Under the pieces are notes generated by a model. The model saw only the letters and a program-made list of their open reading frames with translations, had not been told where the DNA came from and did not search any database. The position numbers and the translations under genes are program-made. This document shows, piece by piece, positions 54,374 through 63,244 of a DNA stretch of 64,000 bases. Origin of the DNA: Contendibacter sp031732755. Its GTDB lineage: Bacteria > Pseudomonadota > Gammaproteobacteria > Competibacterales > Competibacteraceae. Within the stretch, counting starts at the first letter, position 1; each line of letters opens with the position of its first letter. The stretch spans positions 1-64,000 of the forward strand of contig JAVMKI010000057.1 in NCBI GenBank assembly GCA_031732755.1, given 5' to 3'.

Positions 54374-55462
54374 TCAATCATAGGCGGCGACGATGATTCC
54401 GCCACCCAGACACACCGCGTCGCGATAAAAAACCACCGACTGTCCTGGCGTGATCGCCCGCTGAGGTTCAGTGAAGAGAACATCGCACAGGGTGGCATCC
54501 AGTCGTTCCAGCACACAACCCTGGTCCGGTTGTCGGTAGCGAATCTTGGCCTGACAGGTCAGCGGTGCGTGGGGTGGTTCGCCGGTGATCCAATGCGGCG
54601 CCGTCGCGCGCAGCCGACGGTGAAACAGGGCAGGGTGATCGCGACCCTGCGTCACGATGAGCGCATTGCGTTCCAAATCCTTGTCGACGACGTACCAGGG
54701 TTCGCCGCTGCCCTCGCGGCGGCCGCCGATCCCCAATCCCTGGCGCTGACCGATGGTGTGGAACATCAGGCCGGCGTGTTCGCCGAGGGTTTCACCCGCC
54801 AGCGTCTGGATCGGGCCGGGCTGGGTGGGCAGGTAGCGGTGGAGGAAGTCGCGGAACCGGCGCTCGCCGATGAAGCAAATGCCGGTGCTATCCTTTTTGT
54901 CGTGGGTGACTAGGCCGGCGGCGGCGGCCCGTTCCCGCACCTGGCGCTTGCGCAGCCCGCCGACGGGAAAGAGCGCGCTGGCCAACTGCGGCTGATTGAG
55001 GCCGTGTAGGAAATAGCTCTGATCCTTGCCGGGATCGCAACCCTTCAGCAACTGATGGCGACCGTTTTGCTCCATGCAGCGAGCATAGTGTCCAGTGGCA
55101 ATGCAGTCAGCGCCCAGCCGTCGGGCGTAGTCGAGAAACGCCTTGAACTTGATTTCGGTGTTGCACAGCACGTCCGGGTTCGGCGTTCGACCGGCGCGGT
55201 ACTCATCCAGAAAGTAGCGAAACACACGGTCGCGATACTCGGTAGTGAAATTGACGGCGTGCAACGGAATGCCCAGCGTCTCGCACACGGCCCGCGCATC
55301 CTCCAGATCTTCGGCGGCGGCGCAGTAACCGGTATCCTGAGCATCCTCCCAGTTTTTCATGAAGACGGCATGCACGTCATAGCCCTGTTCGACCAACAAC
55401 AAGGCGGCGACCGAGGAATCCACACCGCCGGACAGTCCGACGACGATCCGAGCTTTGGGCAT
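54374..55462 (-). CDS. mnmA: tRNA-specific 2-thiouridylase MnmA
   Basis: The 362-residue enzyme makes 2-thiouridine at the wobble base of tRNAs for Lys, Glu and Gln. The ATP PP-loop is GLSGGVDSSVAA, followed by FMKNWED. The catalytic cysteines lie in NPDVLCNTEIKF and DSTGICFIGERRF, and KDQSYFL lies between. ATG 55462 is preferred because the family starts with the KARIVVGLSGG strand; a frame from 55501 adds 13 residues. Confidence 0.96.
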   Translation of the reverse strand: MPKARIVVGLSGGVDSSVAALLLVEQGYDVHAVFMKNWEDAQDTGYCAAAEDLEDARAVCETLGIPLHAVNFTTEYRDRVFRYFLDEYRAGRTPNPDVLCNTEIKFKAFLDYARRLGADCIATGHYARCMEQNGRHQLLKGCDPGKDQSYFLHGLNQPQLASALFPVGGLRKRQVRERAAAAGLVTHDKKDSTGICFIGERRFRDFLHRYLPTQPGPIQTLAGETLGEHAGLMFHTIGQRQGLGIGGRREGSGEPWYVVDKDLERNALIVTQGRDHPALFHRRLRATAPHWITGEPPHAPLTCQAKIRYRQPDQGCVLERLDATLCDVLFTEPQRAITPGQSVVFYRDAVCLGGGIIVAAYD

Positions 55463-55605
55463 CGCGTGGGAAGGGATACATGGTGAATGGGAGCGAAACA
55501 ACGGAAGATAATAGCAGACGCGCCGGTCAGGAGCAGCACCGGCGCGCTTGGTAAAGTCCCAGCCTCCGCCTTGCGCCGAACTGTTTGGAAAATACGGAGC
55601 AAGAA

Positions 55606-55947
55606 CTATTGGCCGACTGATCGGCTGTCCTGCACCAGTCGATCAAATTCGATTTTGAACTGCGCCGTTAACTCGCTCAGGATTCGAGCATCTTCCGTGA
55701 ATTTTCGCTGCAAGCTGGCGATAGCCTCGGCCTGGCTGCTCAGGAAAGTTTGTAAACTGGCCAGATCGCTGATTTCGGCGGCCGCCTTCATCCGGTTGAT
55801 CGCTATGTCCACGTAGGCTTGCAGGGCGCTCATTTGAAAGTTGACCAGGGTTTCTAGATTGGCGGCGGACAGTTTGTTGGCTTTGATGATCGGGGCCAGC
55901 AGATTTTGTTGCCGCCCGGAAAGAGGGATTGTGGGGTCATGGGTCAT
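55606..55947 (-). CDS. Second phasin-family protein
   Basis: The 113-residue helical protein has a phasin-like pattern: SAANLETLVNFQMSALQAYVDIAINRM, then SDLASLQTFLSSQAEAIASL and a charged end. It is shorter than and clearly diverged from the phaC-linked phasin at 18997. Such proteins coat PHA granules, but the similarity is to pattern rather than to an invariant motif. ATG 55947 lies about eight bases after TTGGAG. It stands alone between mnmA and rdgC, with no PhaR-like palindrome upstream that I could see. Confidence 0.7.
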   Translation of the reverse strand: MTHDPTIPLSGRQQNLLAPIIKANKLSAANLETLVNFQMSALQAYVDIAINRMKAAAEISDLASLQTFLSSQAEAIASLQRKFTEDARILSELTAQFKIEFDRLVQDSRSVGQ

Positions 55948-56146
55948 GGCGAGTCGCTCCAAAGGAAGTTGGCGTGGATGACTGATTTTACTGTATTGCG
56001 GCATGGCGTGGATTTTATTGCGGTGTAATCCGCGAAGAACAGCGTGTTGTTCCTGAAATTCTGGACAGGGCGAGTTCAGTCATTGACCTTGGCGTCCGGT
56101 GGACAACTGGTGATAATGCCTTCTTCGTCAAGGAATATTGTTGCCC

Positions 56147-57049
56147 ATGTGGTTTAAGAATCTGACATTGCTGCGGTTGGTCGAGCCGCTTCCCCTGACT
56201 GCGGAAACATTGGCGGCTCGGTTGGAACAACACGCCTTTCAACTTTGCCTCAGCCATCAACCTAGCGCCGCTGGCTGGACGCCTCCCCTGGGGCGTAAGG
56301 CGGTGGATTTGGTGCATGAGATAGGTGGCCGCTTGTTGATCTGCTTGCGAACCGAGGAAAAAGTGTTGCCGGCGACGGTGATCAACCAGACCTTGACCGA
56401 ACGTATCGCCGTGATCGAGGATCAGCAGGGGCGGACGGTGCGCCGCCGTGAAAAACAGGAGTTGCGTGACCAGCTCGTGCAAGATTTGTTGCCCCGCGCC
56501 CTGACCCGTAGTCGGCTTGGCTATGCTTATCTGGATCCGGCGGTGGGCTGGCTGGTGGTGGACAGCGCCAGTCCGCGGGGAGTCGAGGAAATCACCGGGA
56601 TGTTGCGTCGGACCTTGGGTACGCTGCCGGTGGCGCCGCTCCGGGTGGCGTGGCCCCCGACAGTGATCATGACCGCCTGGCTGGCCGAGAACGGAGCGCC
56701 GGCCGGATTTGCCTTGGGCGATGTTTGCGAATTGCGCGAGGATGACGCTGGGGGTGGGGTTGTGCGCTGTCGGGGCCAGGATTTGACCGGGGATGAGATC
56801 CGCGGCCATCTACAAGCCGGTAAGCAGGTGACTCGACTGGGCCTGATCTGGGACGGACGGGTCGCTTTCGTGCTGGATGAAGCGCTGACCTTGCGCCGAC
56901 TCCAATTTCTGGATGTGGTGCGAGAGTCCCTGCGCGATACCGCCGCCCCGTCGCTGGAAGCCATAGCCGATGCCGAATTTGCCCTGATGACTGGAGAATT
57001 GGCGTTGCTGCTGCCACGCTTGTTGGAGTCGTTCGGTGGCGTGGCGTGA
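56147..57049 (+). CDS. rdgC: Recombination-associated protein RdgC
   Basis: The 300-residue protein starts with the RdgC hallmark MWFKNLTLLRL. It also contains ARLEQHAFQLC, GWTPPLG, LICLRTEEKVLPA, YLDPAVGWLVVDSASP and the LDEALTLRRLQFLD segment. RdgC forms a ring around duplex DNA and moderates RecA filament formation. ATG 56147 is favoured over a TTG nine bases upstream because it gives the family N-terminus; AAGGA lies about 12 bases before it. Confidence 0.93.
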   Translation: MWFKNLTLLRLVEPLPLTAETLAARLEQHAFQLCLSHQPSAAGWTPPLGRKAVDLVHEIGGRLLICLRTEEKVLPATVINQTLTERIAVIEDQQGRTVRRREKQELRDQLVQDLLPRALTRSRLGYAYLDPAVGWLVVDSASPRGVEEITGMLRRTLGTLPVAPLRVAWPPTVIMTAWLAENGAPAGFALGDVCELREDDAGGGVVRCRGQDLTGDEIRGHLQAGKQVTRLGLIWDGRVAFVLDEALTLRRLQFLDVVRESLRDTAAPSLEAIADAEFALMTGELALLLPRLLESFGGVA

Positions 57050-57287
57050 TATTCCCCCGGACTTCGCGGCGCGAGGCGGGCTGGAGTCGGGCGAATCGGT
57101 GTAACGAGGCGGCGGATGAGCCGCAAGGCGGAAAGTCGCGGGTCCCGATGGCTAGATCTGGCCGTATCCGCTGGTGATGTGGCGCGAAACGCGGCACGGC
57201 CAATGGAAAATTATCCACCGACCTGTTGTCGTGGGCGCGAGGTGTTCACGATAGCCCTTGGGAAGATAGTGTTTGAAAGGCGGGGTT

Positions 57288-58346
57288 ATGGGCGATAGCT
57301 GGCGACTGATGAGCGTGGTGGTAACGGTGGGAGTTTTGGCGTTTGTGGTGCTGGTTGGCTGGTTCACGTTCCATTATGTCGGGCGACGGAAACGGGTAAT
57401 GGCGGAACGGGTTCTAGTGGCCCGACAGATGGCGGAACGGGCGGCGGCGGAACGGGCGGCGGCGGAACGGGCGGTAGCGGAAAAAGCGGCGCTTCAGCGG
57501 GCCGCCGCCGAGCGCCTGGCGGCCAAGCGAGCAATGTTGGAGCAGGCGGCGCTGGAGCGCGCGGCTCGGGATAAGGCGGATGTGGAGCAGGCTATCGCCG
57601 AATGGGCGGCGGCCGAACAGGCCGAGGCCGAACGGGTGCAACTGCACCAGGCGGTGGCGGAACGGCGAGAGGTTGAGGAAACCGAGTCCCGACTACGCGC
57701 CGTTGAAGAAGCCATTTCCGAATGGGTCGAGGCGGAACGGGAAGGCAGCCGACTGGCCGCTGCCACGCCAGCCGGCAAGCCCCCGCCGAAGAAGACCTAT
57801 ACCCGTACCGAGGTCATTCACCAGCAGGTGCGGTTGCACGCTGGGGCAGTGACCAAGGAAATCCAGGAATTGGACTACATCAAGAACCGGATTGAAGCGG
57901 GGGTGGACCTTCTGCCGATTGAATTCAAGCAGACGGTGGACGACTGGAAGGAAGGCCGGGTTCTTCGGCACAGCAGTTTCGATGATCTCAAGCTGAAATT
58001 TCGTTACAAGGCCTACTCCGTCGAGGACGGTTACGAGTTGTTGTATATGTATAATCGCTGGATTACCCAGCAGTGGCAGAAGCTACGATTGTTCATCCGA
58101 CTGCTGGGCGCCGGCGAGGTGGACTCATCGGAGAGCATTCAGTCGGCGATTGAGCGGGTGGAGCGGAACGAACGGGAAAAATATCTCGACATGGATGTGG
58201 ACGTGGTTTTTACCTTGCGTGATATCCGTGACACTCTGGACAAGTTGATCGATATGGAAACCATCCTCAAGGAACTGGAGGCGGTTTGCCGCAAGCGTTC
58301 CGAGCAGATCATCAACCCGGCTTGGGAAGCCAAGGGGTCGCTGTAA
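57288..58346 (+). CDS. Membrane-anchored Ala/Glu/Arg-rich coiled-coil protein, function unknown
   Basis: The 352-residue protein has one N-terminal membrane helix (residues about 8-32). A long alanine/glutamate/arginine coiled coil (about 38-165) begins with three near-identical 15-bp units encoding AERAA. A short Pro/Lys linker leads to a globular helical domain (about 180-350) containing KNRIEAGVDLLPIEFKQTVDDW. I recognise no family. A TolA-like or cytoskeletal linker shape is suggested by layout only. ATG 57288 follows GGCGGGG; a TTG at 57273 is also possible. The 57050-57287 gap upstream has no other gene. Confidence 0.65.
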   Translation: MGDSWRLMSVVVTVGVLAFVVLVGWFTFHYVGRRKRVMAERVLVARQMAERAAAERAAAERAVAEKAALQRAAAERLAAKRAMLEQAALERAARDKADVEQAIAEWAAAEQAEAERVQLHQAVAERREVEETESRLRAVEEAISEWVEAEREGSRLAAATPAGKPPPKKTYTRTEVIHQQVRLHAGAVTKEIQELDYIKNRIEAGVDLLPIEFKQTVDDWKEGRVLRHSSFDDLKLKFRYKAYSVEDGYELLYMYNRWITQQWQKLRLFIRLLGAGEVDSSESIQSAIERVERNEREKYLDMDVDVVFTLRDIRDTLDKLIDMETILKELEAVCRKRSEQIINPAWEAKGSL

Positions 58347-58373
58347 ACGGCGACGCAATCCGTGACGCATGGC

Positions 58374-58409
58374 TATAATCCCTTAGGTGGATGGAGGCAT
58401 CCATCCACC
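58374..58409 (+). promoter_or_regulatory. -10 element and 5'-end hairpin of the liv operon
   Basis: TATAAT (58374-58379) is followed, at the expected transcription start, by a perfect 10-bp hairpin, GGTGGATGGA / TCCATCCACC with loop GGCA (58386-58409). The mRNA would begin with a stable stem, a known way to protect transcripts. The -35 region is weak. The stem could instead be a terminator for the gene upstream, but no T run follows. Confidence 0.5.
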
Positions 58410-58472
58410 TCCCACCCTTTCCCAAGCAACCGTACAGTCGCAATCAATCCCTTAAATTAAAGAGGAAAACCG

Positions 58473-59633
58473 ATGAGAAAATCATTGTCCCTGCTGTTGT
58501 TTGCAGTACTGGCCTCCCTGAGCGTTTTCGCCTGGAGCGCCGAAAAGACCCTCAATCTGGGCGTTGTCGCCGAACTGACCGGCGACATGCCGGCCGTGGG
58601 GACTTCCTGCAAGAACGCCGCTGAAATGGCGGTCAAGGAGGTCAACGCTGCCGGTGGCCTGCAAGTGGGTAAGGAAAAAATGAAGGTGGATCTGGTGGTC
58701 GAGGACAACGCCGGCAAGGCCGACCAGTCCGCCGCCGCCGCGCAGAAGCTGATCACTCAGGACGAAGTGCTGGCCATCGTCGGCCCCAACGCCAGCCGCT
58801 ATGCGATTCCCGCTTCGGAAATCGCCGAAAGCTCCGGGACGGTGCTGATCACCCCTTGGTCGACCAATCCCAAAACCACACTGGATGCCACGACCAACCA
58901 GCCCAAGAAGTACGTCTTCCGGGCTTGCTTCATCGACCCCTTCCAGGGTGGAGTGCTGGCCAAGTTTGCATTGGAGAAGCTGAAGGCCAAGAAAGCCGCA
59001 GTGCTCTACGATGTGGCCTCCGACTACAACAAAGGCATTGCCGAGGTGTTTAAGGCAAATTACGAAAAGCTGGGCGGCAAGATCGTCGCGTTCGAGACCT
59101 ATACCACCAATGACAAGGATTTCTCGGCGCAGTTGACCAAGATCAAGGATGCCAAGCCGGACGTGATTTTCCTACCCAACTACTACAGCGAAGTACCACT
59201 GCAAGTGCAGCAGGCCAAGCGACTGGGCATCACCGTGCCCTTCATCGGCAGCGACTCCTGGGGTAGCAACGAACTTCTCACCCTGGGTGGCGCCGACCTG
59301 AACGGTTATTATTTCAGCACGCACTACGCCGCCGACAACGCCGCGCCGGTCGCTAAGAAGTTCATTGCGGACTATGAGAAGGCTTACGGAACGAAGCCGG
59401 ATGATGTAGCCGCGCTGACCTACGACGCCTTTGGCTTGCTGTTCGGCGCGATCAAGAACGCTGGCAAGGCTGACCGCGAAGCCATTCGTGCCGCGCTATC
59501 CACCCTGCCCAATTATAAGGGTGTCACCGGCGACATGAAATTCCAGGCCAATTCACGCGATCCCATCAAGAGCGCGGTGATCCTGCAAATCAAGGATGGC
59601 AAGTTCACCTACTTCACCAACGCCAACCCCTGA
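58473..59633 (+). CDS. livJ: Branched-chain amino acid ABC transporter, periplasmic binding protein
   Basis: The 386-residue precursor has a signal peptide (residues 1-23, cleavage after WSA) and a Leu/Ile/Val-binding type 1 fold. Typical segments are VVAELTGDMPAVG, AAEMAVKEVNAAGG, the PNASRYAIP ligand loop, FIDPFQGGVLAKF and FIGSDSWGS. It captures branched-chain amino acids or related compounds for the LivHMGF transporter. AGAGGA lies six bases before ATG 58473. A hairpin between this gene and livH probably lets the binding protein be made in excess. Confidence 0.9.
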   Translation: MRKSLSLLLFAVLASLSVFAWSAEKTLNLGVVAELTGDMPAVGTSCKNAAEMAVKEVNAAGGLQVGKEKMKVDLVVEDNAGKADQSAAAAQKLITQDEVLAIVGPNASRYAIPASEIAESSGTVLITPWSTNPKTTLDATTNQPKKYVFRACFIDPFQGGVLAKFALEKLKAKKAAVLYDVASDYNKGIAEVFKANYEKLGGKIVAFETYTTNDKDFSAQLTKIKDAKPDVIFLPNYYSEVPLQVQQAKRLGITVPFIGSDSWGSNELLTLGGADLNGYYFSTHYAADNAAPVAKKFIADYEKAYGTKPDDVAALTYDAFGLLFGAIKNAGKADREAIRAALSTLPNYKGVTGDMKFQANSRDPIKSAVILQIKDGKFTYFTNANP

Positions 59634-59642
59634 GGAAAAATA

Positions 59643-59699
59643 GCGGATGGCGAGTGGCGAATAGTGGTGGGGTTCGACCACTCGCTGCTCGCCCATCGC
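59643..59699. repeat. Long imperfect hairpin between livJ and livH
   Basis: The left arm GCGGATGGCGAGTGGCGA and right arm TCGCTGCTCGCCCATCGC pair with few mismatches around a 7-nt loop flanked by GTGG / CCAC. No T tract follows, so it is more likely an mRNA-stabilising intercistronic stem than a terminator. Confidence 0.55.
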
Positions 59700-59742
59700 C
59701 TCCAGCGGCCTCGGTGGGCCGTTCTTTTCGTCAATCCGCGGC

Positions 59743-60648
59743 ATGACGGCAGGTACACTCTTGAGCGAAGGCATCGTCTACTGGCTGCAACAGGCCTTGA
59801 ACGCCCTGCAACTGGGCAGCATTTACGCCCTCATCGCCCTGGGCTACACCATGGTCTACGGCATTCTGACCATGATCAATTTCGCCCATGGCGATGTATT
59901 TATGATCGGCGCCTTTCTCTGTTTTCTGGCCGCCGTGTACCTGGGACTGTCTTTCACGCCCACCCTGTTGCTGACCATGCTGGGCGCGGCGCTGCTGGGC
60001 GTGGCGATTGAACGCCTGGCCTACAAACCCTTGCGCCATGCGCCCCGAGTCTCGGCGATCATCACCGCCCTGGGAATCGGTATTTTCCTGGAAAACTTCA
60101 CCTTGGCGCTGGCGCCCTATCCCAAGAATATTCCGCCCTTGCTGGAGAATGTCACCTGGGATCTGGGCGGCGTCTCCCTGTCGTCATTGCAGGTCATCAT
60201 CATTTTCCTGTCATTGGGTTTGATGTTCGTGCTGGATTACGTCGTGCACCGCACTCCAGTGGGCATAGCGATGCGAGCCATTTCCTGGGACAAGACGTTC
60301 GTGCCGCTGATGGGCGTGCCGCTGGACCTCATCATTTCCGTCACCTTCGCCATCGGCGCGGGGCTGGCCGGCGCGGCGGGCACCATGTATGCGCTTGCTT
60401 ACCCAGTCATTGATCCCTACATGGGCATCATGGTGGGTTGGAAAGCGTTCATTTCCGCTGTGGTGGGCGGCATCGGCAACATTCGGGGGGCGATGATCGG
60501 CGCGTTCATCCTAGGCGGGGTGGAGATCATGGTCACGGCCTTCTTTCCCTCCACCTATCGGGATTTCGTCGCCTTCACCCTGTTGATGTTGCTCATCGTC
60601 GTTCGACCCTATGGCATTCTGGGCCAGCCACGGACGCAAAAGGTATGA
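59743..60648 (+). CDS. livH: Branched-chain amino acid ABC transporter permease LivH
   Basis: The 301-residue inner-membrane permease has about eight helices. The opening segment QLGSIYALIALGYTMVYGIL with MINFAHGD is characteristic of LivH, and the ATPase-contact region contains GWKAFISAVVGGIGN followed by GAMIGAFILGG. It forms the channel with LivM, whose gene overlaps its stop as ATGA. Translation from ATG 59743 has no strong ribosome site. Confidence 0.92.
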   Translation: MTAGTLLSEGIVYWLQQALNALQLGSIYALIALGYTMVYGILTMINFAHGDVFMIGAFLCFLAAVYLGLSFTPTLLLTMLGAALLGVAIERLAYKPLRHAPRVSAIITALGIGIFLENFTLALAPYPKNIPPLLENVTWDLGGVSLSSLQVIIIFLSLGLMFVLDYVVHRTPVGIAMRAISWDKTFVPLMGVPLDLIISVTFAIGAGLAGAAGTMYALAYPVIDPYMGIMVGWKAFISAVVGGIGNIRGAMIGAFILGGVEIMVTAFFPSTYRDFVAFTLLMLLIVVRPYGILGQPRTQKV

Positions 60649-61748
60649 GCGCCATGCTCGGAAACGGTTGGGAACGGTTCATGGCGCAACGCTGGTTGCT
60701 GCCGATGCTGATTGCGGTTGGCTTGGCCTTGGCCTTCGCCATTCCTGAATACAACCTGCTGAACAAATACATTCAGTTGGTCATGATGTATGTGGGCATC
60801 AACATCATCCTGACGGTCAGCTTGAATCTGGTGAACGGCTACATGGGCGAGTTTTCCCTGGCCCACGCCGGTTTCATGGCGGTGGGGGCTTACACCGCCG
60901 CCCTGCTGACCCAGAGGGTGTTGCCAGTGGCGGACTATCCGGGATTGTTCCCGCTGGCGGTGCTGGCCGGCGGGCTGATGGCGGCGGTGCTGGGGCTGGT
61001 CGTGGCGGTGCCGTCGTTCAAGGTGCGCGGCGACTATCTGGCCATCATCACCCTGGCGTTCCTGATGATCGTCAAGTCGGTGATCGAAAATATCGACACT
61101 ATCGGTGGCCCGCGCGGCATTCCGGGCATCAAAAGATTGACCACCCTGCCCTGGGTATTCTTCTGGACAGTGGTCTCGGTCTGGGTAGTGCGCAATTTCG
61201 TCTATTCCAAATATGGGCGTGGGGTGCTCTCCATCCGCGAGGACGAGATCGCCAGTGATTTGATGAGCGTCAACACCCGCCGGGTGAAGTTCCTGGCGTT
61301 CATGGTATCGTCCTTTTTCGCCGGCATCGCCGGAGCGCTGTTTGCCCATCTGTTGCAGTTCATCAGTCCCCGGGTGTTCGACATCATCAAGACCACCGAC
61401 GTATTGATCATGGTCTACCTGGGCGGTATCGCCTCCATCGGCGGTTCCATCCTCGGCGCGACCGTCTACACCGTGTTGCTGGAACTGCTGCGACCGTCCA
61501 CCGTGGCGGCGATGCTGGCCTGGTTGCCGGCGGTGGTGTTCGATCCACTGAACGCGCATTTCATCCAGCATCTGGGGGTCTGGCGGATGGTGATCATGCC
61601 ACTGGCCCTGGTGCTGGTGATGCTCTTCGCGCCACGTGGGATCATGGGTCTGCGAGAGTTCCGCTGGTTTATTCCCAAGCGGGATCTGGACGCTCATCAT
61701 CGCCACATCGCCCACGGAGAAAGCCATGGCGTTACTCACAGCCACTAG
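60645..61748 (+). CDS. livM: Branched-chain amino acid ABC transporter permease LivM
   Basis: The 367-residue second permease has about nine helices. Marker segments are NLVNGYMGEFSLAHAGFMAVGAY, SFKVRGDYLAIITLAF, the contact loop SIREDEIASDLMSVN and MVYLGGIASIGGSILGA. The His-rich C-terminal tail (HHRHIAHGESHGVTHSH) extends past the last helix. The ATG overlaps the livH stop, and the 3' end overlaps the livG start by 23 bases. Confidence 0.92.
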   Translation: MSAMLGNGWERFMAQRWLLPMLIAVGLALAFAIPEYNLLNKYIQLVMMYVGINIILTVSLNLVNGYMGEFSLAHAGFMAVGAYTAALLTQRVLPVADYPGLFPLAVLAGGLMAAVLGLVVAVPSFKVRGDYLAIITLAFLMIVKSVIENIDTIGGPRGIPGIKRLTTLPWVFFWTVVSVWVVRNFVYSKYGRGVLSIREDEIASDLMSVNTRRVKFLAFMVSSFFAGIAGALFAHLLQFISPRVFDIIKTTDVLIMVYLGGIASIGGSILGATVYTVLLELLRPSTVAAMLAWLPAVVFDPLNAHFIQHLGVWRMVIMPLALVLVMLFAPRGIMGLREFRWFIPKRDLDAHHRHIAHGESHGVTHSH

Positions 61749-62496
61749 GGTCAAGCATTATTTTGGAGGGCTATGCGCGGTCGCCGACTTCAACTTGGAA
61801 CTCCAGTCCGGCGAACTGGTGGGGATCATCGGTCCTAACGGCGCGGGTAAAACGACGATCTTCAATCTGATCACCGGCGTCTATCGGGCCAGCGAGGGCA
61901 GCATCCGCCTGCGGGGCACCGAACTGGTGGGCAAAACGCCCCATCAGATCACGGCCCTGCAGGTTGGCCGCACCTTTCAAAACATTCGCTTGTTCCGGGA
62001 TTTATCGGTGTTGGACAACGTGCGCATCGCTCATTACGCCCAGGTTCGCTACAGCCCACTGGAGGCGCTGTTGCATCTGGGCCGCTATCGCCGCGAGGAA
62101 CAGCGCATTCTCGACAATTCCCGGCGGCTGTTGCGCATTTTCAAACTGGAGCATCTGGCCGGCGAGACCGCCAAGAACCTGCCCTACGGCTCGCAACGGC
62201 GGCTGGAAATTGCCCGGGCGCTGGCCATCGGCCCGGAATTGCTGTTGCTGGACGAACCGGCGGCGGGGATGAACCCGAACGAGATCGATCAGTTGATGGA
62301 ATTCATTCAGTGGATCCGCCAGGAATTCAAACTCACCATCCTGTTGATCGAACATCAGATGAAACTGGTGATGGGTATCTGCGAACGGATCAAGGTGCTG
62401 GATTTCGGCGAAACTCTGGCCGAGGGACCGCCCGAAGTCATCCAAAACGATCCCAAGGTGTTGGAAGCTTACCTGGGCGAGGGACCGGTCGGATGA
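61726..62496 (+). CDS. livG: Branched-chain amino acid ABC transporter ATP-binding protein LivG
   Basis: The 256-residue ABC ATPase has Walker A GPNGAGKTT, the Q-loop in GRTFQNIRLF, a signature region NLPYGSQRRLEIARAL (the LivG variant of LSGGQ), Walker B LLLLDEPAAGMNP and the switch histidine in LIEHQMKLV. ATG 61726 begins inside the end of livM and is chosen by family start (ALLTATRVKHYFGG). It is followed by livF with a four-base overlap. Confidence 0.94.
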   Translation: MALLTATRVKHYFGGLCAVADFNLELQSGELVGIIGPNGAGKTTIFNLITGVYRASEGSIRLRGTELVGKTPHQITALQVGRTFQNIRLFRDLSVLDNVRIAHYAQVRYSPLEALLHLGRYRREEQRILDNSRRLLRIFKLEHLAGETAKNLPYGSQRRLEIARALAIGPELLLLDEPAAGMNPNEIDQLMEFIQWIRQEFKLTILLIEHQMKLVMGICERIKVLDFGETLAEGPPEVIQNDPKVLEAYLGEGPVG

Positions 62497-63227
62497 GCGA
62501 GGCGAGAAGCGGGTTTGAAGACCTGCAATTGGAAGTACGCGACCTGGAGGTCCATTACGATGGGATCCGTGCGCTGCACGGCGTGTCCTTCACCGTGCTC
62601 AAGGGCGAAATCGTAACGCTGATCGGCGCTAACGGCGCTGGCAAGACTTCGATTCTGCGAGCGATTTCCGGCTTGACGCCCTATGCCGGCGTCGTCGCGT
62701 TCGAGGGCCAGAATCTCCGGCGCGTGCCGGCCCACCGGATCGTCAAGCTCGGCATCGCCCACGTACCGGAAGGACGGGGCATCTTCGGTAATCTGACGGT
62801 GCTGGAAAATCTGCGGTTGGCGACTTGGCAACGGACCGACAAGGGCGAGATCGCGGCTGATTACGACCGGGTCTTCACGATCTTTCCCCGGCTCAAGGAG
62901 CGTCAGCACCAACCAGGCGGCACCTTGTCTGGTGGCGAGCAGCAAATGCTGGCGGTGGGACGGGCGCTGATGAGTCGAGGCCGGCTATTGTTGCTGGACG
63001 AGCCGTCCATGGGCCTGTCGCCGCGACTGGTGCAGGACATCTTCCGGGTGATCGAGGATATCAACCGGTCAGGAACCACCATTCTGCTGGTGGAGCAGAA
63101 CGCCAACATGGCCTTGCGGATTGCGTCCCGCGCCTATGTCCTGGAAACTGGCGGCATCATGCTGTCCGGCGCCGGGCGGGAATTGCTGGGCGATCCCCGG
63201 GTCAAGGAAGCCTATCTGGGCGCGTAG
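62493..63227 (+). CDS. livF: Branched-chain amino acid ABC transporter ATP-binding protein LivF
   Basis: The 244-residue second ATPase has Walker A GANGAGKTS, Q-loop, LivF-type signature GTLSGGEQQMLAVGRAL, Walker B LLLLDEPSMGLSP and the switch segment LLVEQNANMAL with Gln in place of the usual His, as is common in LivF. ATG 62493 overlaps the livG stop as ATGA. It completes the livJHMGF operon and converges on the FGE-like gene with 17 bases between stops. Confidence 0.94.
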   Translation: MSEARSGFEDLQLEVRDLEVHYDGIRALHGVSFTVLKGEIVTLIGANGAGKTSILRAISGLTPYAGVVAFEGQNLRRVPAHRIVKLGIAHVPEGRGIFGNLTVLENLRLATWQRTDKGEIAADYDRVFTIFPRLKERQHQPGGTLSGGEQQMLAVGRALMSRGRLLLLDEPSMGLSPRLVQDIFRVIEDINRSGTTILLVEQNANMALRIASRAYVLETGGIMLSGAGRELLGDPRVKEAYLGA

Positions 63228-63244
63228 GCGCCGCATCGACCCTT

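Noticed and set aside
57420..57480. Short GC-rich tandem units considered as a CRISPR or minisatellite
   Set aside because: They are in frame within a coiled-coil gene, too short, and without spacers.
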